From Micromonospora sp. WMMD1155 (GTDB lineage Bacteria; Actinomycetota; Actinomycetes; Mycobacteriales; Micromonosporaceae), in NCBI RefSeq assembly GCF_029581275.1, contig NZ_CP120742.1:3022001-3086000 (forward strand): 64,000 bases of DNA. Direction: 5' to 3'. Every line of letters starts with the position of its first letter. Within the stretch, counting starts at the first letter, position 1. A model generated the notes under the pieces. The model had not been told where the DNA came from and ran no database searches. It saw only the letters and a list, made by a program, of their open reading frames with translations. The position numbers and the translations under genes were made by a program. Below are positions 18,468 through 27,071 of this stretch, in pieces.

Positions 18468-20897
18468 TCAGCCGCCGGGACGGCCGTTGCCGGGTCGGCC
18501 GGGCTGGTTGCCGGGCGGGTTGCCCGGCGTGCCGTCGGTGTTGCCCGGCGCGCCGCTGCCGCTGCTGACCTGGATGCTGACCAGCCCGCCCTTGATCGTG
18601 CGACCGTCCGGGCTGGTGCCGGCGGCCTCGCCGGCCTTGCACGAGGAGGGGACCTTCGCGCTGGAGACGACCGGTTCGAAGCCGGCGCCCTTGAGCCGGG
18701 ACTTCGCCTGCTCCACCGAGATGCACTTCACTTCGGGGATGCTGCGCTGGTCGCCCTCGGAGATCTTCTGGCCGGGCGGCTCGAAGTTGATCTTCGGCTT
18801 GCCCTTCATGGCGTCCCGCAGCGTCTCCCACACCGGCGGGTTGATGCCGTCCTTCTCCGCGTGCTTCATCTTGACGTTCGTCTGCGGCCAGTCCGGGTCG
18901 GCCATGATGCCGGCAACCGAGTACTGCTTGGTCATCGCGACCAGGGCGGCGGTCTTCTCCGAGTCGGTGGTGCCGGACTTGCCGGCCACCGGGTAACCGA
19001 CGTCGCCGCGGACGTTGGGGGCGGTGGCACCCGTGCACTTCGAGGACGACGACTTGTCACCGACCGGGCAGCGGGCGGCGTCCACGGCGGCGCGGGCCAC
19101 GTCGGTGCTGAACCGCTTCTCGCAACGCGGGTTGGCGATGTCCAGTTTGTTGCCCTCCGGGTCGCGGATCTCCTGCACCGGGATCGGTTCGCAGTACTTA
19201 CCGTCCGCGGCGAGGGTGGCGTAGGCGTTGGCCAGGTCGAGCGGGGTGGTCTGCGAGACGCCCAGGGTGAACGCGCCCCACTGGTGCGCACCCTTCTCCA
19301 GGTCCAGGTCCTCCTGGGACCGGAAGTTGATGCCCAGCCGCTTCGCGGCCTTGACCACGTTCTCCGCACCGACCTGCTGCTGCAGTGGCACGAAGTAGGT
19401 GTTGACCGAGCGGCCGAACGCGCTCCACATGTTGTGCGGGCCGGCCATGCTGTCGGTGGAGTTGGTGGGGCAGTAGAAGCTGGTCCCCGGGCAGGCCGCC
19501 GGGCCGGGCCGGATGATGTATTCCGACTTGAACTGCTTCGGCGCGTTGATGCTGTAGCTGAGCGGGATGCCCTTCTCCAGCGCCGCCACGATGGTGAACA
19601 TCTTGAACGTCGACCCGGCTTGGTAGCCGGTGATGCCGTCGCCGCCGGTGAGCAGCGGGTTCACCGTCGCCGGGTAGTTGCCCCGGATCTTCCTCTTGCT
19701 CTTCGCCGGGTCGCTGGAGATCTTGTTCTTCGGGTTCTTCGGGTCGTCCAGCTTGAACTGCCTGTTGACCGCGAGCGCCCGGACCCGGCCGGTGCCGGGC
19801 TCGACCACCGCGACCATGGCGGCTTCCTTGCTGTTCTCGCTCTTGGCCTTGCGGACCGCCTTGTCCGCTGCCCTCTGCGCCTGGACGTCGATCGAGGTGA
19901 CGACGGTGTAGCCGCCGCTCTTCAGACGACGCTCGCGGTCGTACGTGGTCGAGCCGAACGTCTCCTGATCCATCCACCAGCGGTAGAAGTAGTCACAGAA
20001 GAAGCCCCAGCTGTTGACGTTGGCGGAGACACAGCCGTTCGGGGTGCGCTTGTCCTTCACCTCGAGCTTGACGGCCTTGGCGGCGTCGGCCTCCTGCTGC
20101 GTGATGGCCTTGATCTCGACCATGTTGTCGATGACGTAGTCGCGCCGCTCCAGGGCGAGCGGGTAGCCGGCCTTGGTGGTCGGGTCGTTCGTCGTCGGTG
20201 CCTTGACCATGCCGGCCAGCAGCGCCGCTTCCTCGATCTTGAGCTTGCTCGGCGGCTTGCCGAAGTAGACCTGGCTGGCGGCGAAGATGCCGTACGCGCC
20301 GTTGCCGAACGAGGCGAGGTTGAGGTAGCGGGTGAGGATCTCGTCCTTGGAGAACTCCTTGTCGACCTGCAGAGCCAGCCGCATCTCGCGGAGCTTGCGG
20401 GCGCTGGTGTCCTCGGTCGCCGCCACCACGTCGGCCGGGTGGGTGGCCGAGTAGGCGATGGCCAGCCGGACGTACTGCATCGTCAGCGTCGAGGCGCCCT
20501 GCCGGCCGGCACCCTCGTTCTGGTTGTTGACGAACGCGCGGGCGACACCGTTGATGTCGACGCCGTTGTGCTTGTAGAAGTCGTGGTCCTCGGCCGCGAT
20601 GATGGCCTTCTGCATGTACGGCGAGATGTCGGCGAGCTTCACGTCGCGCCGGTTCTCGTCGTACATCGTCGCGAGCGGTGTCTTGCCGTCCGAGGCCAAC
20701 AGATAGCTGATCTGTGGCGCGCGGGCCACGGTCAGCTCCGTGGGCAGGGCGCCGAATGTCTCGGCTCCGGCCTTCGCGGCCAAGCCGGACATCGCCACCG
20801 CGGGGAAGGCCGCCGCAGCGACCACCACGCCGGCCAACAGGCCACACACGAGTAGCGATGCGGCGTTGGTCAGCACATTGTGGTCACGTTTCCGCAT
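18468..20897 (-). CDS. ponA2: Bifunctional class A penicillin-binding protein with PASTA domain
   Basis: An 809-residue peptidoglycan synthase. A cytoplasmic stub and one TM helix (residues 10-37) precede the GT51 glycosyltransferase domain (AAEDHDFYKHNG with catalytic Glu103; GASTLTMQ). The transpeptidase domain carries SxxK S429-TFK, SxN S497-VN and KSGTT at 640. A single PASTA domain (about 690-765) and a Gly/Pro-rich tail follow. It polymerises glycan strands and cross-links stem peptides outside the membrane. GAGGTGA precedes ATG 20897. Like M. tuberculosis ponA2 it is divergent from a WhiB4-type gene, which supports orthology. All catalytic motifs are intact. Confidence 0.95.
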   Translation of the reverse strand: MRKRDHNVLTNAASLLVCGLLAGVVVAAAAFPAVAMSGLAAKAGAETFGALPTELTVARAPQISYLLASDGKTPLATMYDENRRDVKLADISPYMQKAIIAAEDHDFYKHNGVDINGVARAFVNNQNEGAGRQGASTLTMQYVRLAIAYSATHPADVVAATEDTSARKLREMRLALQVDKEFSKDEILTRYLNLASFGNGAYGIFAASQVYFGKPPSKLKIEEAALLAGMVKAPTTNDPTTKAGYPLALERRDYVIDNMVEIKAITQQEADAAKAVKLEVKDKRTPNGCVSANVNSWGFFCDYFYRWWMDQETFGSTTYDRERRLKSGGYTVVTSIDVQAQRAADKAVRKAKSENSKEAAMVAVVEPGTGRVRALAVNRQFKLDDPKNPKNKISSDPAKSKRKIRGNYPATVNPLLTGGDGITGYQAGSTFKMFTIVAALEKGIPLSYSINAPKQFKSEYIIRPGPAACPGTSFYCPTNSTDSMAGPHNMWSAFGRSVNTYFVPLQQQVGAENVVKAAKRLGINFRSQEDLDLEKGAHQWGAFTLGVSQTTPLDLANAYATLAADGKYCEPIPVQEIRDPEGNKLDIANPRCEKRFSTDVARAAVDAARCPVGDKSSSSKCTGATAPNVRGDVGYPVAGKSGTTDSEKTAALVAMTKQYSVAGIMADPDWPQTNVKMKHAEKDGINPPVWETLRDAMKGKPKINFEPPGQKISEGDQRSIPEVKCISVEQAKSRLKGAGFEPVVSSAKVPSSCKAGEAAGTSPDGRTIKGGLVSIQVSSGSGAPGNTDGTPGNPPGNQPGRPGNGRPGG

Positions 20898-21304
20898 CCA
20901 GGTCACCTCGACAGGGTACGCGAGTAGGGAACGAGGGGCGCTGGGGCGTTCTTTCCCCATTTCCTGCGCGCGCTGCCCTCGTTGTGCTAAACGCACGACC
21001 CCCGGTGCTTGGTTGCGTGTGACCTGGCGTGAGTCTCCTCCGAATCGAGGAGGCGGCGCAGCGTTATCGCTGACCTGTGCGGGGTAACCGGCGGTCGAAG
21101 GCCCGGGAAGCCGGGAGTGTCCGGAATGATGGATTTCGCCGACAACGTTGCGTAATCGGTCGACTACAGAGCATGATGGGGGCGGCGACAGAGCCACATG
21201 TCGTCCGCGCCGCCTTGGGGAAGGTAGGCCGGGCGACCGGGGGGAATTGCCGGCTGACGTGCATCGACGAGGTCGGTAGGTACTGCAAGGGGGGACGTGT
21301 ACAC
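20898..21304. other. Divergent control region between ponA2 and the whiB-like gene
   Basis: This 407-bp region has no credible gene. It must hold both promoters and implies a long leader for the whiB-like mRNA. A 6-bp hairpin CTCCTC/GAGGAG stands at 21035-21052. Open frames that extend into it from the whiB-like gene lack conserved sequence. I could not assign -10/-35 boxes with confidence. Confidence 0.55.
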
Positions 21305-21625
21305 ATGGGCATGATCACTGACTGGCCGTCGCTGGCGGCATGTCAGAACGGGGACCCGGACGCGTTGTTCGTACAGGGCGCCGAACAGAACGTGGCGAAG
21401 CGGATCTGCCGGAGCTGCCCAGTTCGGTACGAGTGCCTGGCCGACGCGCTGGACAACCGGATCGAGTTCGGTGTGTGGGGTGGCATGACCGAACGCGAAC
21501 GGCGGGCGCTGCTGCGTCGTCACCCGCAGGTGACGAGCTGGCGCAAGATGTTCGAGGCCGCGATGAAGAAGAACAGCAAGGACAAGACCGGCAAGGACAA
21601 GATCCTGGTCAGCGCGACCAACTGA
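21305..21625 (+). CDS. wblA: WhiB-family Fe-S transcriptional regulator (WhiB4/WblA type)
   Basis: A 106-residue WhiB-like protein that binds a redox- and NO-sensitive [4Fe-4S] cluster. The ligands are Cys13, Cys35, Cys38 and Cys44 (C-x21-C-x2-C-x5-C in the order AAC, RIC-RSC, YEC). The GVWGGM turn follows at residues 56-61, then a basic C-terminus rich in Lys for DNA contact. ATG 21305 gives MGMITDWPSL; the ATG two codons later is possible. Its position between ponA2 and paired ArsA ATPases matches whiB4 in M. tuberculosis and wblA in Streptomyces, where the regulator affects oxidative response or development. Its function here is inferred from that synteny. Confidence 0.92.
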   Translation: MGMITDWPSLAACQNGDPDALFVQGAEQNVAKRICRSCPVRYECLADALDNRIEFGVWGGMTERERRALLRRHPQVTSWRKMFEAAMKKNSKDKTGKDKILVSATN

Positions 21626-21631
21626 AGCCGG

Positions 21632-22780
21632 TCACGGCCGGCTGATCGCCGCGCCGATCGTCCGCAGCCCGTCGACGTCGTGTACGTCGGCGGGCTGAGC
21701 CGTCACCGACACCGCCGGCACCGCCGGGAACGCCTCGGTGAAGCGCGCGGCGACCTGCTGCTCGCGTACCGCCTGGCGGGCCAGCGCCGCGTGGGCCCGC
21801 AACAGGTCGGCGGTGGCCTCGTGCCCACCCAGCTCGGTCAGCCGCTCGGCGGCGACCCGGCTCTGCTCGGCGTCCAACTCCGGCACCGCCGGTCGGTGCA
21901 CCCGGTTGAGCACCAGGCCGGCGAGCGGCATCCGCTCGTCACGCAGACGGCCCGCGAAGTAGGCGGCCTCCCGGACCGCGTCCGGCTCCGGGGCCGCGAC
22001 CAGCAGGAAGGCCGTCTCCCGCGCCTGAAGGATGCGGTACGTCTGCTCCGCGCGCTGCCGGAAACCGCCGAACATCGAGTCCAGGGCGGCCACGAAGCCG
22101 GACAGGTCGGTGAGCAGTTGTGCGCCGAGCACCTTCTGCACCACCTTCGAGAACATCCCGAACGAGGCCGTGACCAGGCTGAACATGCTCCGACCGCCGC
22201 TGCGCGCCGGGGCCAGCAGCAGTCGCAGCATCCGGCCGTCGAGGAAGCGGGAGAGTCGGGCCGGCGCGTCCAGGAAATCCAGTGCCGAGCGGGACGGTGG
22301 GGTGTCCACGACGATCAGGTCCCACTCGCCCCGGGCGTGCAGCTGACCCAACTTCTCCATCGCCATGTACTCCTGCGTGCCGGCGAAGGTCGAGCTCATT
22401 GCCTGGTAGAACGGGTTCGCGAAGATCTCCGCGGCCTTCGCCGGATCGGTGTGCTGCAGCACCACGTCGTCGAAGGTGCGCTTCATGTCCAGCATCATGG
22501 CGTGCAACTCGCCGCCGCTGCTCTCGACGTCGATGCCCTTGACCTGACGAGGGGTGTTGTCCAACTCGGTCAGGCCCAGCGACTGCGCCAGCCGGCGAGC
22601 CGGGTCGATGGTGAGCACCACGGTGCGCCGGCCGTGCTGCTCGGCAGCCCGCAGTGCCAGCGCCGCGGCGGTGGTCGTCTTCCCCACCCCGCCGGCACCG
22701 CAGCACACGACGATCCGTACGCCGGGGTCGGCGAGGATCTGGTCGACGTCCAGCCGCGGCGCCGCGTCTTCGGAAGGCAC
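21632..22780 (-). CDS. ArsA/Get3-like ATPase, second of pair
   Basis: A protein of about 382 residues from GTG 22780 (TTG 22783 also in frame). The deviant Walker A is CCGAGGVGKTTTAAAL. IDPARRLAQSLGL is the switch region and DLIVVDTPPSRSALDFLD carries the Walker B-like Asp. LVAAPEPDAVREA and LVLNRVHRP are typical of the ArsA/SIMIBI class. It lacks an obvious arsenite-binding Cys trio, and no ArsB or ArsR is nearby, so arsenic export is not supported. Orthologous pairs (Rv3679-Rv3680 in M. tuberculosis) sit next to whiB4. Its stop is 6 bp from the convergent whiB-like stop. A client or cargo is unknown. Confidence 0.88.
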   Translation of the reverse strand: MPSEDAAPRLDVDQILADPGVRIVVCCGAGGVGKTTTAAALALRAAEQHGRRTVVLTIDPARRLAQSLGLTELDNTPRQVKGIDVESSGGELHAMMLDMKRTFDDVVLQHTDPAKAAEIFANPFYQAMSSTFAGTQEYMAMEKLGQLHARGEWDLIVVDTPPSRSALDFLDAPARLSRFLDGRMLRLLLAPARSGGRSMFSLVTASFGMFSKVVQKVLGAQLLTDLSGFVAALDSMFGGFRQRAEQTYRILQARETAFLLVAAPEPDAVREAAYFAGRLRDERMPLAGLVLNRVHRPAVPELDAEQSRVAAERLTELGGHEATADLLRAHAALARQAVREQQVAARFTEAFPAVPAVSVTAQPADVHDVDGLRTIGAAISRP

Positions 22781-22837
22781 CAATCGAGCGTATCGGGCCG
22801 CGTGGGTCCACGCGCCGGTGCTGAGCTCAGGTGTGAG

Positions 22838-23815
22838 TCAATCGGCGCTGACGAGGGCTCGGGCCAGGGTCATCAGGCCCGCCCGGTCCACCCCGTCGGG
22901 CAGCAACGGCAGCTCGATCATCGGCAGCCCCAACTCCACCAGGTCGGCGCGGAGCGAATCCTCCAGTTCGCGCCGGATGAGCTGGTCCCGGGCCTCGTCG
23001 TGCAAACCGGCCACGATGTCCCGGTCGGCAGGCAACCCGGCGGCGACCAACCCGCGTCGCAGCTCGGCGGCGGTGAGCGCCGGACCGGCGGGCAGTCGGG
23101 GCCGAGCGCCGTTGACGATCACCTTCCCGACGCCGAAGCCGAGCGAGGTCAGGTCCGCGATGGCGTCCACCGTCTCCTGTACCGGCATCTCCTCCAGCAG
23201 CGTGACGACGTGCACCGCGGTCATCGGGGAGCGCAGCAGCGCTGAGACGCCCTCGCTCTGGGTCTTGATCGGGCCCACCTTGGCCAGCCGGGCGGTCTCC
23301 GCCGTCACGTTGAGGAAACGGCCGATCCGTCCGGTCGGCGGGGCGTCCAACACCACCGCGTCGTACGCGCGGCGCTGCCCGGAGGTGCGGGTGGTCGCCT
23401 CCTTCACCTTGCCGGTGAGCAGCACGTCCCGGAGGCCCGGCGCGATGGTGGTGGCGAAGTCGATGGCGCCGAGCTTGCGCAGCGCCCGGCCGGCCGCGCC
23501 CAGCTTGTAGAACATGTCGAGGTACTCGAGCAACGCCTCCTCGGCGTCCACCGCGAGGGCGCGCACCTCACCGCCGTCCGGTGCGTCGGCGAGGTGCCGC
23601 TCCTCGTAGGGCAGCGGGTCGATGCCGAACAGTTGGGCGATGCCCTGCCGCCCCTCGACCTCGACCAGCAGGGTGCGCCGACCACCGGCGGCGAGCGCGA
23701 GGGCCAGGGCCGCCGCGACGCTGGTCTTGCCGGTGCCGCCCTTGCCGGTCACCACGTGAAGGCGGGCGGACCATCCCGTACCGGCCGGTTCGGTCGGCCG
23801 CTCAGCTGCACACAC
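22838..23815 (-). CDS. ArsA/Get3-like ATPase, first of pair
   Basis: A 325-residue SIMIBI ATPase starting at GTG 23815. Walker A is VVTGKGGTGKTSVAAAL. VEVEGRQGIAQLFG matches the family switch I position. AVVLDAPPTGRIGRFL supplies the second Asp motif, and VVTLLEEMPVQETVDAI and VIVNGARPRL follow. The ATPase core is intact. It is transcribed with the second ATPase across a 57-bp gap. Two unequal ArsA-like subunits suggest a heterodimer, as proposed for the mycobacterial pair. Without membrane partners in the window, it may be a chaperone or trafficking ATPase rather than a pump subunit. Confidence 0.88.
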   Translation of the reverse strand: MCAAERPTEPAGTGWSARLHVVTGKGGTGKTSVAAALALALAAGGRRTLLVEVEGRQGIAQLFGIDPLPYEERHLADAPDGGEVRALAVDAEEALLEYLDMFYKLGAAGRALRKLGAIDFATTIAPGLRDVLLTGKVKEATTRTSGQRRAYDAVVLDAPPTGRIGRFLNVTAETARLAKVGPIKTQSEGVSALLRSPMTAVHVVTLLEEMPVQETVDAIADLTSLGFGVGKVIVNGARPRLPAGPALTAAELRRGLVAAGLPADRDIVAGLHDEARDQLIRRELEDSLRADLVELGLPMIELPLLPDGVDRAGLMTLARALVSAD

Positions 23816-23841
23816 CCGTCGAGCCTATCCAGGGTCGGCGG

Positions 23842-24597
23842 TCACGCGACCTCGCAGACCCACCAACCCGTCTTCTGCACCACTGTGAAACGTAGGTCCT
23901 GGTCAGCCACCTTCTCATCGGAGGTGGTCATGGTGACCCGGGTGGAGACCGTGGCCCGGTCGCCGGTCTGGTTGTCCACCTTCGGGGTGGTCCACCGGAA
24001 GCGGGGGTTCTGGTGCGCGGAGGCGTACTTCTGCACCTCGGCGACCTTCGCGGCGATCTTCTCGTCGTCGCGGGAGGCCGCGCAGACCCGGCTGGCCGCC
24101 TTGGTGGCGTCACGGTCCTTGTAGACCGCGGTGAGGAACTCGTCGACCGCGACCGCCGGCTCCTTGGCGCCTTCGCCGGTCTCGGCGTCGCGCAGGGTCA
24201 GGAACGCCACCACACCACCGCCCACGCAGAGCACCATGATCACGACCAGTGCGATCGCCGCGATCAGCAGGCCGTTCTTCTTCTTCGGCGCGCCGGTGCC
24301 CTGGTACGGCGGATATCCCGGCGGGGGTGGTGGGATCTCCGCGGTGCCCGACCCGGGCGGAGCCGCAGCCGGGGTCGGTCCGACCGGGCGTTCCGGTTGC
24401 CCGACGTCACCTGCCTGGGCGGGGGCGGCGGGGAGCGCCGGCTGGGCGGAGGCCGCGGGGAGGGCGAGTCGCCCGGACGGTGCGGCGGGGGCTGTCTGGC
24501 CGGGGATGGCCGGAGGGCCCGACTGGCCGGCGGGCTCCGGGTGGGCCGAAGGGTGGGCGGTCGGGCCGGCCTGGTCGCCGCTGGGCGGTTGGGTCAT
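23842..24597 (-). CDS. Membrane protein with Pro/Ala-rich cytoplasmic domain
   Basis: A 251-residue bitopic protein. Residues 1-105 are low-complexity Pro/Ala/Gln (MTQPPSGDQAGPTAHP; PPPPPGYPPYQG), then GAPKKKNG gives a positive-inside flank to one TM helix (LLIAAIALVVIMVLCVGGGVVAF). The outside domain of about 110 residues has FLTAVYKDRDATKAASRVCAASRDDEKI and ends WWVCEVA, with two Cys that could form a disulfide. The layout resembles actinobacterial DUF4878/Rv0361-like membrane proteins. ATG 24597 has GAGGGA 7 nt upstream. The function is unknown. Confidence 0.8.
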   Translation of the reverse strand: MTQPPSGDQAGPTAHPSAHPEPAGQSGPPAIPGQTAPAAPSGRLALPAASAQPALPAAPAQAGDVGQPERPVGPTPAAAPPGSGTAEIPPPPPGYPPYQGTGAPKKKNGLLIAAIALVVIMVLCVGGGVVAFLTLRDAETGEGAKEPAVAVDEFLTAVYKDRDATKAASRVCAASRDDEKIAAKVAEVQKYASAHQNPRFRWTTPKVDNQTGDRATVSTRVTMTTSDEKVADQDLRFTVVQKTGWWVCEVA

Positions 24598-24941
24598 CGT
24601 CGTTCCCTCGGGGGTGCGACGCCCGCCGCCACCCAGGGCGTCGAGCGTGATCGAGCGGGCGGCCGGGCGCTGCGCGACCGTCCGACCGGAAGGGTAACTG
24701 TCGATTACCGATTCGGCGTCGCCCTGCCATACCGAGCGGGCGTCCGGTCGGATGGGCCGACAGCGACATCGACTGCCCCCATTGGCGATCTGTCGCATAT
24801 GTGACTGTTAATGACTGGTTGTGCGCGTCCTGTTGGCGGGACCGGGGCCATCGACCTACCTTCGTCCCGGTGCGGGGGCCGGAACGGACGAATGGGCCCG
24901 GGCCGGAAGCATGATCCGAGAGGTACGACCGGAGGCACTGC
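24598..24941. other. 344-bp divergent intergenic region
   Basis: It separates the membrane-protein gene (minus) from the hypothetical gene at 24942 (plus). On the plus strand TTGGCG and TACCTT, 18 bp apart (around 24830-24865), could be promoter boxes. A GTGACTGTTAATGAC stretch near 24801-24815 is partly symmetric. No gene is seen. Confidence 0.4.
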
Positions 24942-25427
24942 ATGCGCGACGCGGACAACAGCCCTCGCACCCAGTTCCCGACCAACGATCGGCCGCGACG
25001 GCCCGGATCCGTGGTCGAGACCGGCGGGGGGCCGGTCGGCGGTCAGCCGGTCAACGAACGGTCGTACCGCCGGATGTCGGAGCAGACGGAGACCGCCCGG
25101 ACGCCGAGCCGCCCCGCCGAGCGGGCCCGCGACGACGACGAGCCGGGGTACGTCATCCACCTGCCGATCCGCGTGCCGAGTCTGGCGGCGGCGACCGTGC
25201 TGGCCGGCCGGGTCGCGGTGTCCCTGGGCTTCCTGCCCGAGCTGGACGCCGGCGAGACCACCGTGTCCAACGCCGACGACCAGAACAACAGGCACCGGGT
25301 CTTCTGCGACCTGCTGCTGCCCGACCGGTCCCGCTGCCCCCAGGGGTACGAGCACGAGGGCCTCTGTGGGGAGGTGCCGGCCGCGCCGGAGCAGCGTCCC
25401 GCGTCCCGCCCGGCCGGCGGACCGTAG
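24942..25427 (+). CDS. Hypothetical protein with C-terminal Cys/His segment
   Basis: A 161-residue soluble protein; GGAGG lies 6 nt before ATG 24942. The first 65 or so residues are polar and probably disordered. A conserved-looking domain follows (GYVIHLPIRVPSLAAATVLAGRVAVSLGFLPEL) and then VFCDLLLPDRSRC and EHEGLC, three Cys and one His that might bind a metal. I do not recognise the family. It is the first gene of a run with the DUF4177 protein and RidA, with 44- and 31-nt gaps, so co-transcription is likely. Confidence 0.72.
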   Translation: MRDADNSPRTQFPTNDRPRRPGSVVETGGGPVGGQPVNERSYRRMSEQTETARTPSRPAERARDDDEPGYVIHLPIRVPSLAAATVLAGRVAVSLGFLPELDAGETTVSNADDQNNRHRVFCDLLLPDRSRCPQGYEHEGLCGEVPAAPEQRPASRPAGGP

Positions 25428-25471
25428 GCTGTCCCTCGAACAATTCCGCACCGAGAGGGAGCGCTTCAGCG

Positions 25472-25627
25472 ATGCAGAAGTGGGAATACTCCACGGTCCC
25501 GCTGCTGGTCCACGCGACCAAGCAGATCCTCGACAACTGGGGCGAGGACGGGTGGGAGCTCGTCGCCGTGGTCCCCGGGCCCAACCCGGACCAGCTGGTC
25601 GCCTACCTGAAGCGGCCCAAGGCGTGA
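25472..25627 (+). CDS. DUF4177 small protein
   Basis: A 51-residue protein, MQKWEYSTVPLLVHATKQIL, with NWGEDGWELVAVVPGP. The W-E-Y start and G-W-E-L-V core are typical of DUF4177. GAGAGGGAG lies upstream of ATG 25472. In M. tuberculosis a small gene of this type (Rv3678A) stands at the same place next to the RidA gene, which supports both coding and orthology. No biochemical function is known to me. Confidence 0.88.
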   Translation: MQKWEYSTVPLLVHATKQILDNWGEDGWELVAVVPGPNPDQLVAYLKRPKA

Positions 25628-25658
25628 GCGCGGCGCAACGGATTCCCGAGGTGACGCG

Positions 25659-26120
25659 GTGAGCAACGGTCCGCACGCGAAGCTCGCCGAGCTGGGCTTC
25701 GAACTGCCCGAGGTCGTGCCGCCGGTGGCCAGCTACGTGCCGGCCGTGCAGTCCGGGCAGCACGTCTACGTCTCCGGCCAGTTGCCGATCGCCGAGGGCA
25801 AACTGCTCGCGACCGGCAAGGTCGGCGCCGGGATCTCCGCCGAGCAGGCGAAGGATCTGGCGCAGCGCTGCGGGCTCAACGCGTTGGCCGCTGTCGACTC
25901 CCTCGTCGGCCTGGAGAACGTGGTCAAGGTGGTCAAGGTGACCGGTTTCGTGGCCTCCGCGCCCGGCTTCACCGGTCAGCCCGCGGTGATCAACGGTGCC
26001 TCCGACCTCTTCGGCACCGTCTTCGGCGAGGCCGGTCGCCACGCCCGCAGCGCCGTCGGTGTGGCCGAACTGCCCCTCGACGCCCCGGTGGAGATCGAGT
26101 TGATCGTCGAGGTCGCCTGA
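25659..26120 (+). CDS. RidA/YjgF-family protein
   Basis: A 153-residue member of the Rid superfamily, which includes deaminases that hydrolyse reactive enamine/imine intermediates such as 2-aminoacrylate. The fold is seen in YVPAVQSGQHVYVSGQLPIAEGK, the central helix AKDLAQRCGLNALAAVDSLVG, and the C-terminal strands VGVAELPLDAPVEIELIVEVA. The catalytic Arg of archetypal RidA (R105 in the IEIE(x)iA region) is not evident; the PVEIELIV region is present without it, so activity may differ. GTG 25659 starts 31 nt after the DUF4177 stop. A hairpin terminator follows. Confidence 0.9.
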   Translation: MSNGPHAKLAELGFELPEVVPPVASYVPAVQSGQHVYVSGQLPIAEGKLLATGKVGAGISAEQAKDLAQRCGLNALAAVDSLVGLENVVKVVKVTGFVASAPGFTGQPAVINGASDLFGTVFGEAGRHARSAVGVAELPLDAPVEIELIVEVA

Positions 26121-26145
26121 CGCGTCGGCGTCATCCGCGATCCGT

Positions 26146-26181
26146 CGGAAGGAAGGGCCCTTTTCGCGGCCCTTCCTTCCG
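26146..26181 (+). terminator. Terminator after the RidA gene
   Basis: A perfect 14-bp stem (CGGAAGGAAGGGCC, 26146-26159, against 26168-26181) encloses an 8-nt loop containing TTTT, 25 nt past the stop codon. It ends the 24942-26120 transcript. Confidence 0.8.
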
Positions 26182-26234
26182 GTTCGCCGGGCAAGATCGT
26201 GGGGTGTGGCGGGCGGGGTCGTACGATCGCAGCC

Positions 26235-27071
26235 ATGAGCGGGCACGTGACGGCGCCGGCGGCGGCGCTCGCCGACGAGCTGCCGACCTGGGTGACGTTG
26301 CTGCGTGCGCCGAACCCCGGGCCGATGACCCTCGACGGCACCAACACCTGGGTGCTGCGCGCCCCGGCCGGCGAGCAGGCCATCGTGGTCGACCCCGGGC
26401 CGGCGGACGAGGGGCACCTGACCCGCATCGCCGAACACGGGCCCATCGGGCTGATCCTGATCACCCACGGCCACCCGGACCACACCGAGGGTGCCGCACG
26501 GTTGAGCGGACTACTCGGCGGCGTGCACGTCCTCGCGGCCGACCCGGCGCACACCATCGGCGGCGAGCCGCTGACCGAGCCGGATGAAGACCTCGGCGGC
26601 TTCGGCCTGGAGATCCGCCTGCTGGGCACCCCCGGGCACACCGCCGACTCGGTCTGCTTCCTGGTCGAGCACGGCGACGAGCGGGTGGTGCTCACCGGTG
26701 ACACCATCCTCGGTCGGGGCACCACCGTGGTCGCCCACCCCGACGGGCACCTCGGCGACTACCTGAAGAGCCTGGAGCTGCTGTCCGCGTACCGGCGGAT
26801 CCCGGCCCTGCCGGGCCACGGTCCCGCGCTCGCCGACTGCGCCGCCGCCGCCGACTTCTACCTCGCGCACCGCCGGGCGCGGCTCGACCAGGTCCGGGCC
26901 GCGGTCGCCGCCGGAGCAAGCACGCCCGCCGACGTGGTGGCGGCGGTCTACGCGGACGTGGACCGCTCGCTCTGGTGGGCGGCCGAGTGGTCGGTCCGCG
27001 CCCAACTCGAATATCTGGGTGTCGACCCCGGGGAATCCGCGCCCGGGGTCAGTGGGTTGGAGCACATGTGA
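26235..27071 (+). CDS. Metallo-beta-lactamase-fold hydrolase
   Basis: A 278-residue MBL-superfamily hydrolase. The dinuclear zinc motif is THGHPDHTEG. Further ligands are in GTPGHTADSVCF (His) and LTGDTILGRG (Asp), and LPGHGP supplies the last His. This arrangement resembles the lactamase-B group including human LACTB2 and M. tuberculosis Rv3677c, its likely syntenic counterpart. It is cytoplasmic. ATG 26235 starts MSGHVTAPAAALAD. Its stop overlaps the GTG of the following cyclase gene (GTGA), indicating translational coupling. The substrate is unproven; nuclease and thioesterase roles are both known in this family. Confidence 0.9.
   Translation: MSGHVTAPAAALADELPTWVTLLRAPNPGPMTLDGTNTWVLRAPAGEQAIVVDPGPADEGHLTRIAEHGPIGLILITHGHPDHTEGAARLSGLLGGVHVLAADPAHTIGGEPLTEPDEDLGGFGLEIRLLGTPGHTADSVCFLVEHGDERVVLTGDTILGRGTTVVAHPDGHLGDYLKSLELLSAYRRIPALPGHGPALADCAAAADFYLAHRRARLDQVRAAVAAGASTPADVVAAVYADVDRSLWWAAEWSVRAQLEYLGVDPGESAPGVSGLEHM

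Noticed and set aside
18396..20855. An 819-residue open frame on the plus strand antisense to ponA2
   Set aside because: It mirrors the codon bias of the PBP gene, is rich in Arg/Gly/Val/Asp with no family motif, and ponA2 on the other strand has every expected catalytic motif.
21632..23815. Arsenic-resistance operon
   Set aside because: Only ArsA-like ATPases are present, with no ArsB, ArsC or metal-sensing ArsR and no obvious arsenite Cys ligands; synteny points to the mycobacterial Rv3679-Rv3680 type.
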